From Acidovorax sp. KKS102 (lineage in GTDB: Bacteria; Pseudomonadota; Gammaproteobacteria; Burkholderiales; Burkholderiaceae_C): DNA of 64,000 bases. Shown here in pieces: positions 45,243 through 53,598 of the stretch. Under the pieces are notes generated by a model. That model did no database searches and was not told the DNA's origin. It worked only from the letters and a program-made list of their open reading frames with translations. Position 1 is the stretch's first letter. The number at the start of each line of letters is the position of its first letter. Location: positions 4,650,001-4,714,000 of the forward strand of contig NC_018708.1 in assembly GCF_000302535.1 (NCBI RefSeq). Reading direction: 5' to 3'. The translations under genes and the position numbers were made by a program.

Positions 45243-46127
45243 ATGGCAATGGAACATCCCGCACCGCCGCCAGCGGAGCCACCCACCGGCCCGCAGGCGC
45301 TGCCCGCCTCGGCCCTGCAAGCCCCACCCGGCGCGCTCGCGGACTGCGTGCGCGCCTTTTTCTGGCGCGACCTGGGCCGCCAGCCACCCCACACCCCGGC
45401 GGACACGCGCGTGCCGCCCAGCCCCTATCCCGGCATCATCTGGCTCACGCGGGGCACGGCCCGGCTCGTGGAATGTGCGGGCACGACTACGGCAGCGGCC
45501 CTACCGGCCATCACGCTGTCGGGCGCACACCGTCATCCTTACCACTCGGTCTCCTCCCGCGATGGCGATTCGTTCTGCCTGGCGTTCCAGCCCGGCGCGC
45601 TGGGGCTGCTGACCGGGCAGGACCTGGCGCCGCTGACCGACCGCATCACGGACGCGGTGACCTGGCTGCCCGAGGAGTGGCACTCCTTTCTAACGGCCGT
45701 CCACACGGCGCCCGACCATGGGGCGCGCCAGGCGCTGTGCGTGGACTTTCTGACCCCGCGCTGGGCGGCGGTGGCCGACCGGCACGCCGCTTGGCTGCAG
45801 GTGCTGCACCAGGCATGGCAGCGCGGCGCACGCCAGGCCCTGGCCTCCACGCTGGACTGGACGCCCCGGCACCTGCAGCGCCGCACCCGGCAGCTAACGG
45901 GCCTGAGGCCGGGAGAGATTGAACGCATGCTGCGCGCCGAACATGCGCTGCTGGCCATGCGCGATGGCAACGCCGGGGCCCTCGACGCCGCGCTGCGCCA
46001 TGGCTACGCCGACCAGGCGCATTTCAGCCGCGAGGCGCGTGCATTGTTCGAGAGGCCCCCCGCCGCACTCAAGGCCCACACCCAGCGGCCGGGCGACGAT
46101 GCGGACTGGCTGCTGCGGCGCAGTTAA
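45243..46127 (+). CDS. AraC-family-like transcriptional regulator
   Basis: About 294 residues. The N-terminal DUF6597-like sensing part (PSPYPGIIWLTRGTARLVEC, AFQPGALGLLTGQDLAPLTD) is followed by a C-terminal AraC HTH (TLDWTPRHLQRRTRQLTGLR, then RHGYADQAHFSREARALF). The order and the HTH spacing fit regulators of the MelR/AraC type. The ligand and targets are unknown. The start is uncertain among GTG 45240, ATG 45243 and ATG 45249. It lies about 50 bases after hemE. Confidence 0.83.
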   Translation: MAMEHPAPPPAEPPTGPQALPASALQAPPGALADCVRAFFWRDLGRQPPHTPADTRVPPSPYPGIIWLTRGTARLVECAGTTTAAALPAITLSGAHRHPYHSVSSRDGDSFCLAFQPGALGLLTGQDLAPLTDRITDAVTWLPEEWHSFLTAVHTAPDHGARQALCVDFLTPRWAAVADRHAAWLQVLHQAWQRGARQALASTLDWTPRHLQRRTRQLTGLRPGEIERMLRAEHALLAMRDGNAGALDAALRHGYADQAHFSREARALFERPPAALKAHTQRPGDDADWLLRRS

Positions 46128-46139
46128 ACCACCCGCCGT

Positions 46140-46912
46140 CTACCGCTGGATCACCCGGGGCCGCTTGATCTTGGCCTGCAGCTGCAGGATGCCGTAGAGC
46201 AGCGCCTCGGCCGTGGGTGGGCAGCCGGGCACATACACATCCACCGGCACGATGCGGTCGCAACCCCGCACCACCGAGTAGCTGTAGTGGTAGTAGCCAC
46301 CGCCGTTGGCGCACGAGCCCATGGAGATCACATAGCGCGGCTCGGGCATCTGGTCGTAGACCTTGCGGATGGCGGGCGCCATCTTGTTGGTGAGGGTGCC
46401 GGCAACGATCATCAGGTCGCTGTGGCGCGGGCTGGAGCGCGGGATGATGCCGAAGCGGTCCAGGTCGTAGCGCGCCATGGCGGCGTGCATCATCTCGACC
46501 GTGCAGCACTTTAGGGCCTGCTAACCCCTTTTTTGCCAGATGCGTTGCGAAGCAAACGGGCCAGACGCAAGGCGCCAAACGAAGCTGGGGTGCTGCCCCA
46601 GCGAGGCTTGGCAACACAGCGGGTGGCCCGTTTGCCTCGCAACCCGAAGGGAAGGCCTCCCCCGCCACGCCACTCGTCGTTGCACTCCTAGTCAAGGCCC
46701 CGGCCTTGGCGTCGTCGCGCGCCTCGATTGGCGTGGCGGGGGAGGCCTTCGCACTGGCAAAAAAGGGGTTAGCAGGCCCTAAGCCCGAAGGTCATGAACC
46801 ACAGGCTGTCCGTGCGCGCCGCTTGCACCACCTCGTCCAGCCGGGCCAGCACAAAACCGTCGCGCTCCATGGTGGGCGCCTCTGTCATGGGGGAAGAAGA
46901 GTAAGTAGCCAT
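46140..46912 (-). pseudogene. nuoB: Second nuoB (complex I subunit B paralogue), split by a MITE
   Basis: NuoB carries cluster N2 of NADH:quinone oxidoreductase. The N-terminal part (46783-46912) encodes RDGFVLARLDEVVQAARTDS and WFMTFGL, and the C-terminal part (46140-46510) resumes at [18 protein letters not shown] and runs through GSCANGGG and [15 protein letters not shown] to the end. A 272-bp element lies exactly between them, before the tandem Cys pair, and introduces a stop. Without the insertion all four Cys would be present, so inactivation looks recent. A start at 46493 would give only a C-terminal piece lacking the CC pair. No other nuo genes are near, so this was a stand-alone copy. 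Confidence 0.88.
46511..46782. mobile_element. MITE with perfect 29-bp terminal inverted repeats (MITE 2)
   Basis: The ends at 46511-46539 and 46754-46782 are exact reverse complements over 29 bp (outer TTAGGGCCTGCTAACC). Inside is a perfect 22-bp stem (46651-46672 with 46729-46750), with a smaller CAAGGCC-CC-GGCCTTG hairpin in its loop, and a second imperfect stem around 46545-46640 (GCAAACGGGCC with GGCCCGTTTGC). It has no coding frame. TA occurs on both borders. It interrupts nuoB2. The outer TIR resembles that of MITE 1 (TTAGrrCCTGyT, then a T5-T6 run). Confidence 0.85.
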
Positions 46913-47054
46913 GGCGGCATCGTCGCCACAAGCCGCTGCGCCGTCTTGAAGCAAAGCGACATGGAGCGCTGTGACACCCGGGACGCCAGAGACTCCGGGC
47001 CCTGCGACAATCCCCGGGCATTTCGTCGCAGATCCAGGCGCCTCGCCAGCGCAC
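46913..47054. other. Gap upstream of the split nuoB paralogue, no gene seen
   Basis: It would hold the promoter of the split nuoB copy. GACAAT occurs at 47006, but on the strand opposite to that gene. The minus-strand frame running back to 47062 has no support as part of NuoB. Confidence 0.35.
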
Positions 47055-47063
47055 TTATGCACA
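47055..47063 (+). promoter_or_regulatory. DnaA box TTATGCACA (unit 1)
   Basis: Perfect match to TTWTNCACA; counterpart of the box at 47388-47396. Confidence 0.65.
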
Positions 47064-47241
47064 AAAATGGAGCATCCTCACGCCCGGCATGACAGCAGAC
47101 TGCAACTTGCCAAAAAACCTTGCCAACGCACTAAGTCGTTGATTCATAAGGATTTAAATCCCCTGCTTTTTTGACAGGCAATCCAGCCAAAGCACGATTT
47201 GACAAGGACTTGCGGGGCAAACCCAAGGGATATCAACAAAG

Positions 47242-47250
47242 TTATCCACA
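47242..47250 (+). promoter_or_regulatory. DnaA box TTATCCACA (unit 1)
   Basis: Perfect consensus DnaA box in the context CAACAAAG-box-GG. Confidence 0.75.
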
Positions 47251-47387
47251 GGAATTCTGGATTTCTTACAAATACCCTGTCAAATCAACCACTTGCAGCC
47301 CAAACCGAAGAAATGCATGAACATCTGATGACGGCACTAGCACAAAAAGGGGCTGCCTGTCCTCTTGACGAACCCATGCTGTCCGAC

Positions 47388-47396
47388 TTATGCACA
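47388..47396 (+). promoter_or_regulatory. DnaA box TTATGCACA (unit 2)
   Basis: Perfect match to TTWTNCACA; counterpart of the box at 47055-47063. Confidence 0.65.
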
Positions 47397-47575
47397 CAAA
47401 ACGTGATGCAGCGCAACATCGAGACGCCGAATGGGCTTAGCACAAAAATCGAGGCCAAATTTCTTCAGATGATTGATTCATAAGGATTTTTTTTGAGTGC
47501 CGCATTTCCGGGCAATCTGTTCGCAGCCAGTATTCATGCGGCTTGGGCGGGGGTCCAGGCGGGATGTCAACAAAG

Positions 47576-47584
47576 TTATCCACA
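47576..47584 (+). promoter_or_regulatory. DnaA box TTATCCACA (unit 2)
   Basis: Perfect consensus DnaA box in the same context as unit 1, 113 bases before the priA start, so it may also affect priA transcription. Confidence 0.75.
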
Positions 47585-47696
47585 GAAATCCGGGATTACT
47601 CACACACCCTCGGCAAATCAAGCACTTAGCCGCCAAAGCTCCAGATCACATCCACAACGCGCACTAAGCTCGCCAGTCACCCCATAGCCCGTGCCT

Positions 47697-49829
47697 ATGC
47701 CCACCTACATCGTCCACGTTGCCCTGCAAACGCCCTCGCACAGCGGGGTCGGCGACTTGCTGAGCTACGCCAGTGAGCGCCCGCTCTCACCCGGAACGCT
47801 GGTGCGTGTGCCCCTGGGCACGCGCGAGGTGCTGGGCGTGGTGTGGGATGCCGACGAGGCCCCTGGCGAGCTGCCTGATGGCGCCACCCTGCGCCCCATC
47901 GCCGGCGTGCTGGAGGGTGTGGCGCCCCTGGATGCGCCGTGGCGCCGACTGGTGGGGTTTGCGGCGCGCTACTACCAGCGGGCCTTGGGCGAGGTGGCGC
48001 TGGCCGCGCTGCCCCCCCAGCTGCGCGACCTGCGCCCCGAGCAGTTGGCGCGGCGGCTGCGGCGCCCGGCCAAGGGCGCTGGAGACGCCTCAGGCACTAT
48101 TGAAAACATAGCACTCACCGCAGAGCAGGAAAGCGCCAGGGCCCGAATTTCTGCAGAAAAAGGGCCCTTCCTGCTGTTTGGCAGCACCGGCAGCGGCAAG
48201 ACCGAGGTGTATCTGCGCTGCGTGCAGGAGATGCTGGAGGCCGACCCCACCGCCCAAGCGCTGGTGATGGTGCCCGAGATCAACCTCACGCCCCAGCTGG
48301 AGGAGCGGTTTGCAGGCCGCTTTGCGCCGCGCTTCGGCCCCGGCGCCGTGGTGTCGCTGCACAGCGGCATGACGAACCCGCAACGCCTGGCCAGCTGGCT
48401 GGCCGCCCATGGCGGCAGCGCACGCATCGTGCTGGGCACGCGCATGGCGGTGTTCGCCAGCCTGCCGGGGCTGAGGCTCATCGTGGTCGATGAGGAGCAC
48501 GACCCCAGCTACAAGCAGCAAGAAGGCGCGCGCTACTCCGCCCGCGACCTGGCCATCTGGCGCGGACGCGAGCAGGGCGCGAAGGTGATCCTGGGCTCGG
48601 CCACGCCGTCGCTGGAGAGCTGGCACGCCAGCCGCCCGCCCACGGCCGAAGACCCCGAGGGCGGCCGCTACGTGCGCCTGCACATGCCCAGCCGCATCGG
48701 CGCCGGGGCCCTGGCCCGCGTACGCCGGGTGGACATGAACCAGCAGCCCCGCCGCACCGTGTTCAGCGCGCCGCTGCTGCAGGCCATCACCGAACGCGTG
48801 GCGCGCGGCGAGCAGAGCATGATCCTGCTGAACCGCCGGGGCTACGCGCCCGTGCTGCACTGCGTGGACTGCGGCTGGAAGAGCGACTGCCCGCACTGCA
48901 GCGCGCACCAGGTGTTTCACAAGACCGACCGCACCCTGCGCTGCCACCACTGCGGCTACACGGTGCGCGTGCCGTTTCACTGCCCGACCTGCGGCAGCCC
49001 CGACATCCACCCCATGGGCAAGGGCACCGAGCAGCTGGAGGAGCAGCTGGGCACGCTGCTGCGGGAGGTGCTGCGGCCCGACCGCACGCCCGCCCGCATC
49101 GCCCGCATCGACGCTGACACCACCAAAGCCAAAGGCGCGCTGGAGGCGCAACTGGCGCAGGTGCATTCGGGCGAGGTGGATGTGCTGGTGGGCACGCAGA
49201 TGATTGCCAAGGGGCACGACTTTCGGCGCATCACGCTGGTGGCTGCGGTGCAGCCCGATGGCGCACTCTTCAGCAGCGACTTCCGCGCCGCAGAACGGCT
49301 GTTTGCCCTGCTGATGCAGGCCGCAGGCCGCGCCGGGCGCGACGCCGCCTACATGGCCGCCCAAGCGGTGCACGGCACGCAGCCTGAGATGTGGGTGCAG
49401 AGCTTTCACCCCCAGCACGCCGTGTTCGAGGCGCTGCGCAAGCACGACTACGAAGCCTTCGCCGCCCAGCAGCTCAAGGAGCGCGAAGAGGCGGCCATGC
49501 CCCCGTTCTCGTACCAGGCGCTGGTGCGGGCCGATGCGCGCACGCAGGAGGTGGCGCAGGGCTTTCTGACCGCGGCCACCGCCGCCGCCCACGCCGCGCA
49601 GTTGCCAGGTTTGCCCGATGGCACAGTGATCCTGTTCCCGCCCGTGCCGCTCACGATCCAGCGCGTTGCCAATGTGGAGCGCGCCCAGATGCTGATGGAG
49701 AGCAGCAGCCGCGCCACCCTGCAGCGCTTTCTGGCCGCCTGGCAGCCGATATTGCAAGCCACGCGCAGCCAGCCGGAGCACAAGGGGTTGATCCGCTGGC
49801 TGGTGGACGTGGACCCACTAGCCATCTAA
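47697..49829 (+). CDS. priA: Primosomal protein N' (replication restart helicase PriA)
   Basis: 710 residues; reloads the replisome at collapsed forks. The N-terminal 3'-DNA-binding domain (TYIVHVALQTPSHSGVGDLL) is followed by helicase motif I GSTGSGKTEVY and the DEEH box (VVDEEHDPSYKQQEG). GSATPS and the zinc-binding CVDCGWKSDCPHC, CHHCG and CPTCG come next. C-terminal helicase motifs include VGTQMIAKGHDF and QAAGRAGR. Complete. A stretch around residues 135-152 between the N-terminal domain and the helicase core has similarity to a family-A repeat. ATG 47697 is preferred to GTG 47691. A DnaA-box array precedes the gene. Confidence 0.97.
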   Translation: MPTYIVHVALQTPSHSGVGDLLSYASERPLSPGTLVRVPLGTREVLGVVWDADEAPGELPDGATLRPIAGVLEGVAPLDAPWRRLVGFAARYYQRALGEVALAALPPQLRDLRPEQLARRLRRPAKGAGDASGTIENIALTAEQESARARISAEKGPFLLFGSTGSGKTEVYLRCVQEMLEADPTAQALVMVPEINLTPQLEERFAGRFAPRFGPGAVVSLHSGMTNPQRLASWLAAHGGSARIVLGTRMAVFASLPGLRLIVVDEEHDPSYKQQEGARYSARDLAIWRGREQGAKVILGSATPSLESWHASRPPTAEDPEGGRYVRLHMPSRIGAGALARVRRVDMNQQPRRTVFSAPLLQAITERVARGEQSMILLNRRGYAPVLHCVDCGWKSDCPHCSAHQVFHKTDRTLRCHHCGYTVRVPFHCPTCGSPDIHPMGKGTEQLEEQLGTLLREVLRPDRTPARIARIDADTTKAKGALEAQLAQVHSGEVDVLVGTQMIAKGHDFRRITLVAAVQPDGALFSSDFRAAERLFALLMQAAGRAGRDAAYMAAQAVHGTQPEMWVQSFHPQHAVFEALRKHDYEAFAAQQLKEREEAAMPPFSYQALVRADARTQEVAQGFLTAATAAAHAAQLPGLPDGTVILFPPVPLTIQRVANVERAQMLMESSSRATLQRFLAAWQPILQATRSQPEHKGLIRWLVDVDPLAI
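48099..48152 (+). repeat. Possible diverged family-A repeat inside priA
   Basis: ATTGAAAACATAGCA, then GGAAAGCGCCAGGGCCCGAATTTC, keeps the order of family-A features, most clearly the second half (AAGCGC-nnn-GGCCC-AATTTC). It encodes a linker between PriA domains. Similarity is partial, so this is tentative. Confidence 0.35.
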
Positions 49830-49870
49830 GTCCGCCCGGCAGGCCCACACAGCGGCCTCAATACAAAGCA

Positions 49871-49902
49871 ACGGGGGCTGCGCTTTTCAACGCAGCCCCC
49901 GT
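49871..49902. terminator. Strong GC hairpin between convergent priA and ggt
   Basis: Perfect 12-bp stem ACGGGGGCTGCG with its complement and an 8-base loop, 41 bases after the priA stop and 24 before the end of the opposing gene. No long T-run is present, so termination may be bidirectional and helped by Rho. Confidence 0.65.
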
Positions 49903-49925
49903 CTCGTCAGAGCGTGGTTCGCCGG

Positions 49926-51887
49926 TTACAGCGCGCCGTCACCCAGCACGATGCCTTCACGGCGGGGGTCCACCCCGCCTTCCAGCCGGGTCTGGCCGTT
50001 GCGGTTGACCCGCATGATGGTGGACACGCCGCTCGACTGCGCGGCGTTGTTCACCGTGTGGCCCTTGGCCTTGAGGCCGTCGATCAGCCCGGTGAGGTCC
50101 AGCGCCGTGTTGGCGCCGTCCACGTTGGTGGTGGTGCTGTTGGTGGCGCCAAAGTTCACCAGCGACGTGGCTTGCTGGGCATCGAGGTTCCAGTCCACCG
50201 CGCCGACCACGGTCTTGAGCACGTACTGGATGATGGTGCCGCCGCCGGGCGAGCCCGTGGCCATCACGAAATCACCCGGCTCCGTGCCCTTGAACACCAG
50301 CGTGGGCGCCATGGTGCTGCGGGGGCGCTTGCCGGGCGCCACGCGGTTGGCAATGGGCACACCGGCGCCGTCAGCCGGCTGGGCCGAGAAGTCGGTAAGC
50401 TGGTTGGTCAGCAGGAAGCCGCCCACCATGTGGAACGAGCCCATGCTGGACTCGACCGTGGAGGTCATCGACACCACGTTGCCGTAGGCATCCACGATGG
50501 AGAAGTGCGTCGTGCCGCGCTCCACCGTCTTGTCCACGCCCAGAGGCACATCGCCCAGCGCCCCTGCCGACGCCGTTCCCAGCGACTTGCCGTCCGGCTG
50601 GATCAGCGCCGCGCGCTGCTTGAGGTAGGCCTTGTCCAGCATGGTGGACACGCCCTTGCCGGGCAGCGGGATGAAGTCGGTGTCGGCCACGTACTTGTCG
50701 CGGTCGGCATAAGCCAGGCGCTCTGCCTCGGACACTAGGTGCACGCCCATCACGCTCGGTACGCCGCCTTCGTTGGTCGGGTTGGTGGGGCCGTATTTGG
50801 AAAGGTCGAAGTTCTCCAGAATGCCCAGCGCCTGCGCAATGGCAATACCGCCCGACGACGGGGGCGACATGGTGCAGACGTAGTAGCTTGCGCGGTAGGT
50901 GGTGCACACCGGTTCGCGCTTCTTGGCCTGGTAGTTCTTGAGGTCGTTCACCGTCATCAGGCTGGGGGTGATGGGCGTCTTGGCCGCATCGTCACCCACC
51001 GACTGGGCCGCCTTGGCAACGATCGCTTCGGCCAGAGGGCCGGAGTACAGGGCGTTGGCGCCGCCGCTGGCCAGCGTGCGCAGCGTCTGTGCATACGGCA
51101 GGTTGGTCGTCACGGTGCCGGTGGCCTTGGGTGTGCCGTCGGCATTGAAGAAGGCGGCGACCGCATTCGCATCCAGCGCCAGGCTGGCGGCGTTGCCCTT
51201 GATGGCGTCGCCCATGCGGCCCGGAATGCGGTAGCCGTTGGTGGCCAGCTGGATGCCTTCGTCGAACAGCTTGTCCCAGCCCAGCTTGCCGTGTTCCTTG
51301 TGGGCCATGTCCAGCATGCGCATCACGCCAGGCACGCCAATGGAGCGGCCGCTGCGCCGGGCGCTGGGCACGGGCGCGGGGGACGAGGCATCGCCCTGGT
51401 CCTGGCGTACCAGGTAGTAGCCGTTGGCGGCAGCAGGGGCGGTCTCGCGGCCGTCGTACGCCACGACCTTCTTGGTGTTGGCGTCGTAGTACATCATGAA
51501 GGCGCTGCCCGCCAGCGTGCTGGACTGCGGCTCCACCAGGCCCAGCACGGCCTGCACGGCCACGGCGGCGTCCACCGCCGTGCCGCCGGCCTTGAGCACG
51601 TCGCAGCCGGCCTTGGTGGCCAGCGGGGTGTTGGCCACCACCATGTATTTGCTCGATTGCTTGGCCTTGTAGCCCAGACGGTAGCCCGATGCCGCCTCGG
51701 GCGCGGCCGGGTCGCCCGCCACGCCAGAGCCCACCACCACGGCCGATCCGGAGCTGGACACCACCGAGCAGCTCTGGGCATTGTTGTCCACGGCCAGGTC
51801 GTTGTCCGAGCCGCTGCCACAGCCCGACAGCACCAGCGCAACGGCCACGGGCGTGAGTGCCCACAGCGCAATATTCCTCTTCCTCAT
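49926..51887 (-). CDS. ggt: Gamma-glutamyltransferase, predicted lipoprotein
   Basis: 653 residues; cleaves glutathione and gamma-glutamyl amides outside the cytoplasm. The start at 51887 has AGGAG at ideal distance and opens a lipoprotein signal (VAVALVLSGCGSG) with the lipobox Cys. The GGT fold shows KAGGTAVDAAVAVQAVLGLV and GRETAPAAANG. The autoprocessing Thr lies in VERGTTHFSIVDAYGN, followed by GGGTIIQYVLK. A lipid anchor is less usual than a free periplasmic GGT. The 219-base frame upstream of 51887 has no support. Confidence 0.93.
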   Translation of the reverse strand: MRKRNIALWALTPVAVALVLSGCGSGSDNDLAVDNNAQSCSVVSSSGSAVVVGSGVAGDPAAPEAASGYRLGYKAKQSSKYMVVANTPLATKAGCDVLKAGGTAVDAAVAVQAVLGLVEPQSSTLAGSAFMMYYDANTKKVVAYDGRETAPAAANGYYLVRQDQGDASSPAPVPSARRSGRSIGVPGVMRMLDMAHKEHGKLGWDKLFDEGIQLATNGYRIPGRMGDAIKGNAASLALDANAVAAFFNADGTPKATGTVTTNLPYAQTLRTLASGGANALYSGPLAEAIVAKAAQSVGDDAAKTPITPSLMTVNDLKNYQAKKREPVCTTYRASYYVCTMSPPSSGGIAIAQALGILENFDLSKYGPTNPTNEGGVPSVMGVHLVSEAERLAYADRDKYVADTDFIPLPGKGVSTMLDKAYLKQRAALIQPDGKSLGTASAGALGDVPLGVDKTVERGTTHFSIVDAYGNVVSMTSTVESSMGSFHMVGGFLLTNQLTDFSAQPADGAGVPIANRVAPGKRPRSTMAPTLVFKGTEPGDFVMATGSPGGGTIIQYVLKTVVGAVDWNLDAQQATSLVNFGATNSTTTNVDGANTALDLTGLIDGLKAKGHTVNNAAQSSGVSTIMRVNRNGQTRLEGGVDPRREGIVLGDGAL

Positions 51888-52104
51888 CTTGAATCTCCTG
51901 TTGTTGTCCGTTCGTGGGCACCCATTGACCACGCCACATCGTCGGCGCAAAAGGCATGCCATGTCGAATGTTTTTTCGTATCGTTTTCTCAAGGCAGCCA
52001 TCTCAGGAAGGCAACGACAGGCAGGCCAAAGCTGCGGCACGGCAGCGGGCCGGTCACGTTGGCTGGGCGACTCCCACGCGCGATCCCCGCATGAAAATGG
52101 AAGC

Positions 52105-52157
52105 AAATCCGGCAGTAGCGCTAGTGCATCATGCGCTGGTAGCTATCATTTTTGAGA
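52105..52157 (-). repeat. Interspersed repeat family A, copy 6
   Basis: On the minus strand: ATGATAGCTACCAGCGCATG then CACTAGCGCTACTGCC. It lies between the divergent ggt and cupin genes and partly overlaps their promoter region. Confidence 0.75.
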
Positions 52158-52223
52158 GTCCGGGCCCCCACCCTGGCTTTGAGCCCGCACCTACACTGCC
52201 CCCGTACCGCCGCAGGAGACCCC

Positions 52224-52505
52224 ATGACCCCCGAACAATTTGCAGACGAACTGGCCCGCGAGGGCTTCGAGCCCGCCGTCACCGTGACCCGCGAGGCCGG
52301 CGGCATGCTGGGCGACCACACGCACCCGTTCGAGGCCAAGGCGCTGATCCTGTCGGGCGATATCCGCATCGCCACGGCTACGTCAGAACGCGTGTACCAG
52401 GCGGGCGATGTTTTTCACCTGGCGGCCGAAGAGCCACACTCGGAGTTTTACGGAATGCTGGGCGTGCAGTACCTGGTGGGGCGCAAGACGCGGACAGCGG
52501 CCTGA
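52224..52505 (+). CDS. Small cupin protein
   Basis: 93 residues, a single cupin barrel: GGMLGDHTHPFEAKALILSG has the first metal motif (H-x-H-x3-E-like), GDVFHLAAEEPHSEFYG has the second. AGGAGA precedes the ATG. The substrate is not inferable; small cupins bind metals and small acids. It is a single gene next to a family-A repeat. Confidence 0.85.
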   Translation: MTPEQFADELAREGFEPAVTVTREAGGMLGDHTHPFEAKALILSGDIRIATATSERVYQAGDVFHLAAEEPHSEFYGMLGVQYLVGRKTRTAA

Positions 52506-52533
52506 GCCCACCGCACCGCAGCGGCCTGGCGGC

Positions 52534-53487
52534 TCAGGTCAGCAGCGCAACGGCGGCAGAGAAGCTCAAGAACGCCAGCGCGGTGGACACCAGGATGATG
52601 CGCGCCACCCGCCCGTTGTTGGCGCCGAATTTCTCGGCCAGCAGCGACACGTTGCTGGCGCTGGGCAGCGCCGCCAGCAGCACCATCACCGTGAGCGCAA
52701 AGGGCGTGAGCGGTACCCCCATCGCCATGGCCGCCGTGCCTGCGCCCCACACCAGCAGCGGGTGCACCAGCAACTTGGCCAGCGCCACCGGCACGTAGTC
52801 CCGTGCAGGGACCTGCTCGTGCTGGTTCATCTGCGAGCGGGCCAGCACTGCGCCGATGGTGAACAGCGCGACGGGCGAGGCCGCGTCGGCCAGCATGGCG
52901 ATGGTCTTGTCCACCGGGCCGGGCAGCTTGAACTGCAGCGCCGACGCCAGCGCCCCCAACGCAATCGACCAGGGCATGGGGTTGGTGGCCATGCCCCTGA
53001 AGGCGTTCTTCAGCGCCACGCCCACACCGTGGGTGCCCGCACCATCCAGGCGCGAGAGCGCGATGCACAGCGAGCTGGTGATGACCATGTCCACCACGAT
53101 GGTGACGATGGCCGGGCCCGCGCTCTGCGCGCCCAGCAGTGCCACCAGCAGCGGCACGCCCATGAAGCCGGTGTTGGGGAAGGCGGCCACCAGCGCGCCA
53201 AAGGCCGCGTCGTTCCAGCCGATGCGCGCGTTGCGCGTGAGCGCCACCGTGGCGAACACCATCACCAAGGCACACAGCAAATACACGCCCGCCACCGCAG
53301 GGTCCAGCAGTTGGTGGATGGGCGTGCTGGCGCCAAAGCGGTACAGCATGCAGGGCAGCGCAAAGTACAGCACGAAGGCGTTGAGCCCCGGGATGGCAGG
53401 CTGCGGCAGCACGCTGCGCCGTGCGGCGAGGTAGCCGCAGAGCACGAGCGCGAAGAAGGGGAAGGTGACGAGCAGAACGGACAGCAC
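52534..53487 (-). CDS. AEC-family (auxin efflux carrier-like) transporter
   Basis: 317 residues in ten membrane helices of the AEC/BASS-like fold: LLVTFPFFALVLCGYLAARR, GLNAFVLYFALPCMLYRFGA, VAAFPNTGFMGVPLLVALLG (conserved N-x-G-F-x-G loop), and ASNVSLLAEKFGAN. Related proteins carry malonate, malate or other organic acids. The start codon is GTG at 53487, with GACAAT exactly 6 bases upstream, so translation is probably leaderless from GTG. Confidence 0.9.
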   Translation of the reverse strand: MLSVLLVTFPFFALVLCGYLAARRSVLPQPAIPGLNAFVLYFALPCMLYRFGASTPIHQLLDPAVAGVYLLCALVMVFATVALTRNARIGWNDAAFGALVAAFPNTGFMGVPLLVALLGAQSAGPAIVTIVVDMVITSSLCIALSRLDGAGTHGVGVALKNAFRGMATNPMPWSIALGALASALQFKLPGPVDKTIAMLADAASPVALFTIGAVLARSQMNQHEQVPARDYVPVALAKLLVHPLLVWGAGTAAMAMGVPLTPFALTVMVLLAALPSASNVSLLAEKFGANNGRVARIILVSTALAFLSFSAAVALLT

Positions 53488-53493
53488 GGGCCG

Positions 53494-53499
53494 ATTGTC
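53494..53499 (-). promoter_or_regulatory. -10-like hexamer GACAAT of the AEC carrier gene
   Basis: GACAAT, then CGGCCC, then GTG at 53487. The same hexamer-spacer-start layout, including the CGGCCC spacer, is found at dbpA. Confidence 0.55.
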
Positions 53500-53598
53500 C
53501 TTGTTGCGCCAACGGCCCGGGCCGACCGCGCCCGAGATGGTCAGCGCAAAGTCAGGTGGGCGGGTTCGCCACTGGCGAGCGCTGGCATCCGTTTTTCG

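Larger units (their letters stand above)
47055..47640 (+). repeat. Tandem 333/334-bp duplication containing four DnaA boxes, upstream of priA
   Basis: Unit 1 (47055-47306) and unit 2 (47388-47640) align at a constant offset of 333-334 bases. Each has TTATGCACA (47055, 47388), the 17-bp TTGATTCATAAGGATTT (47139, 47473), ATCAACAAAGTTATCCACAG or its GTCAACA variant with TTATCCACA (47242, 47576), and CAAATCAaCCACTT-like tails. All four boxes match TTWTNCACA perfectly and point the same way. The rest has diverged, so the duplication is old while the boxes are kept. No gene is seen in this stretch; A+T-rich patches follow the 17-bp repeats. Confidence 0.8.

Noticed and set aside
46140..46493. Annotating the nuoB C-terminal part as a normal short gene starting at 46493
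   Set aside because: This would lack the essential tandem Cys pair; the N-terminal part is present beyond the MITE, so it is a split pseudogene.
47055..47640. Calling the DnaA-box region the chromosomal origin
   Set aside because: dnaA, dnaN and gyrB are not here, and GC skew could not be computed. A titration or regulatory site is equally likely.
49871..49902. Calling the hairpin after priA a classical Rho-independent terminator
   Set aside because: The stem is perfect but the U-tract is missing on both strands, so it is listed with reduced confidence only.
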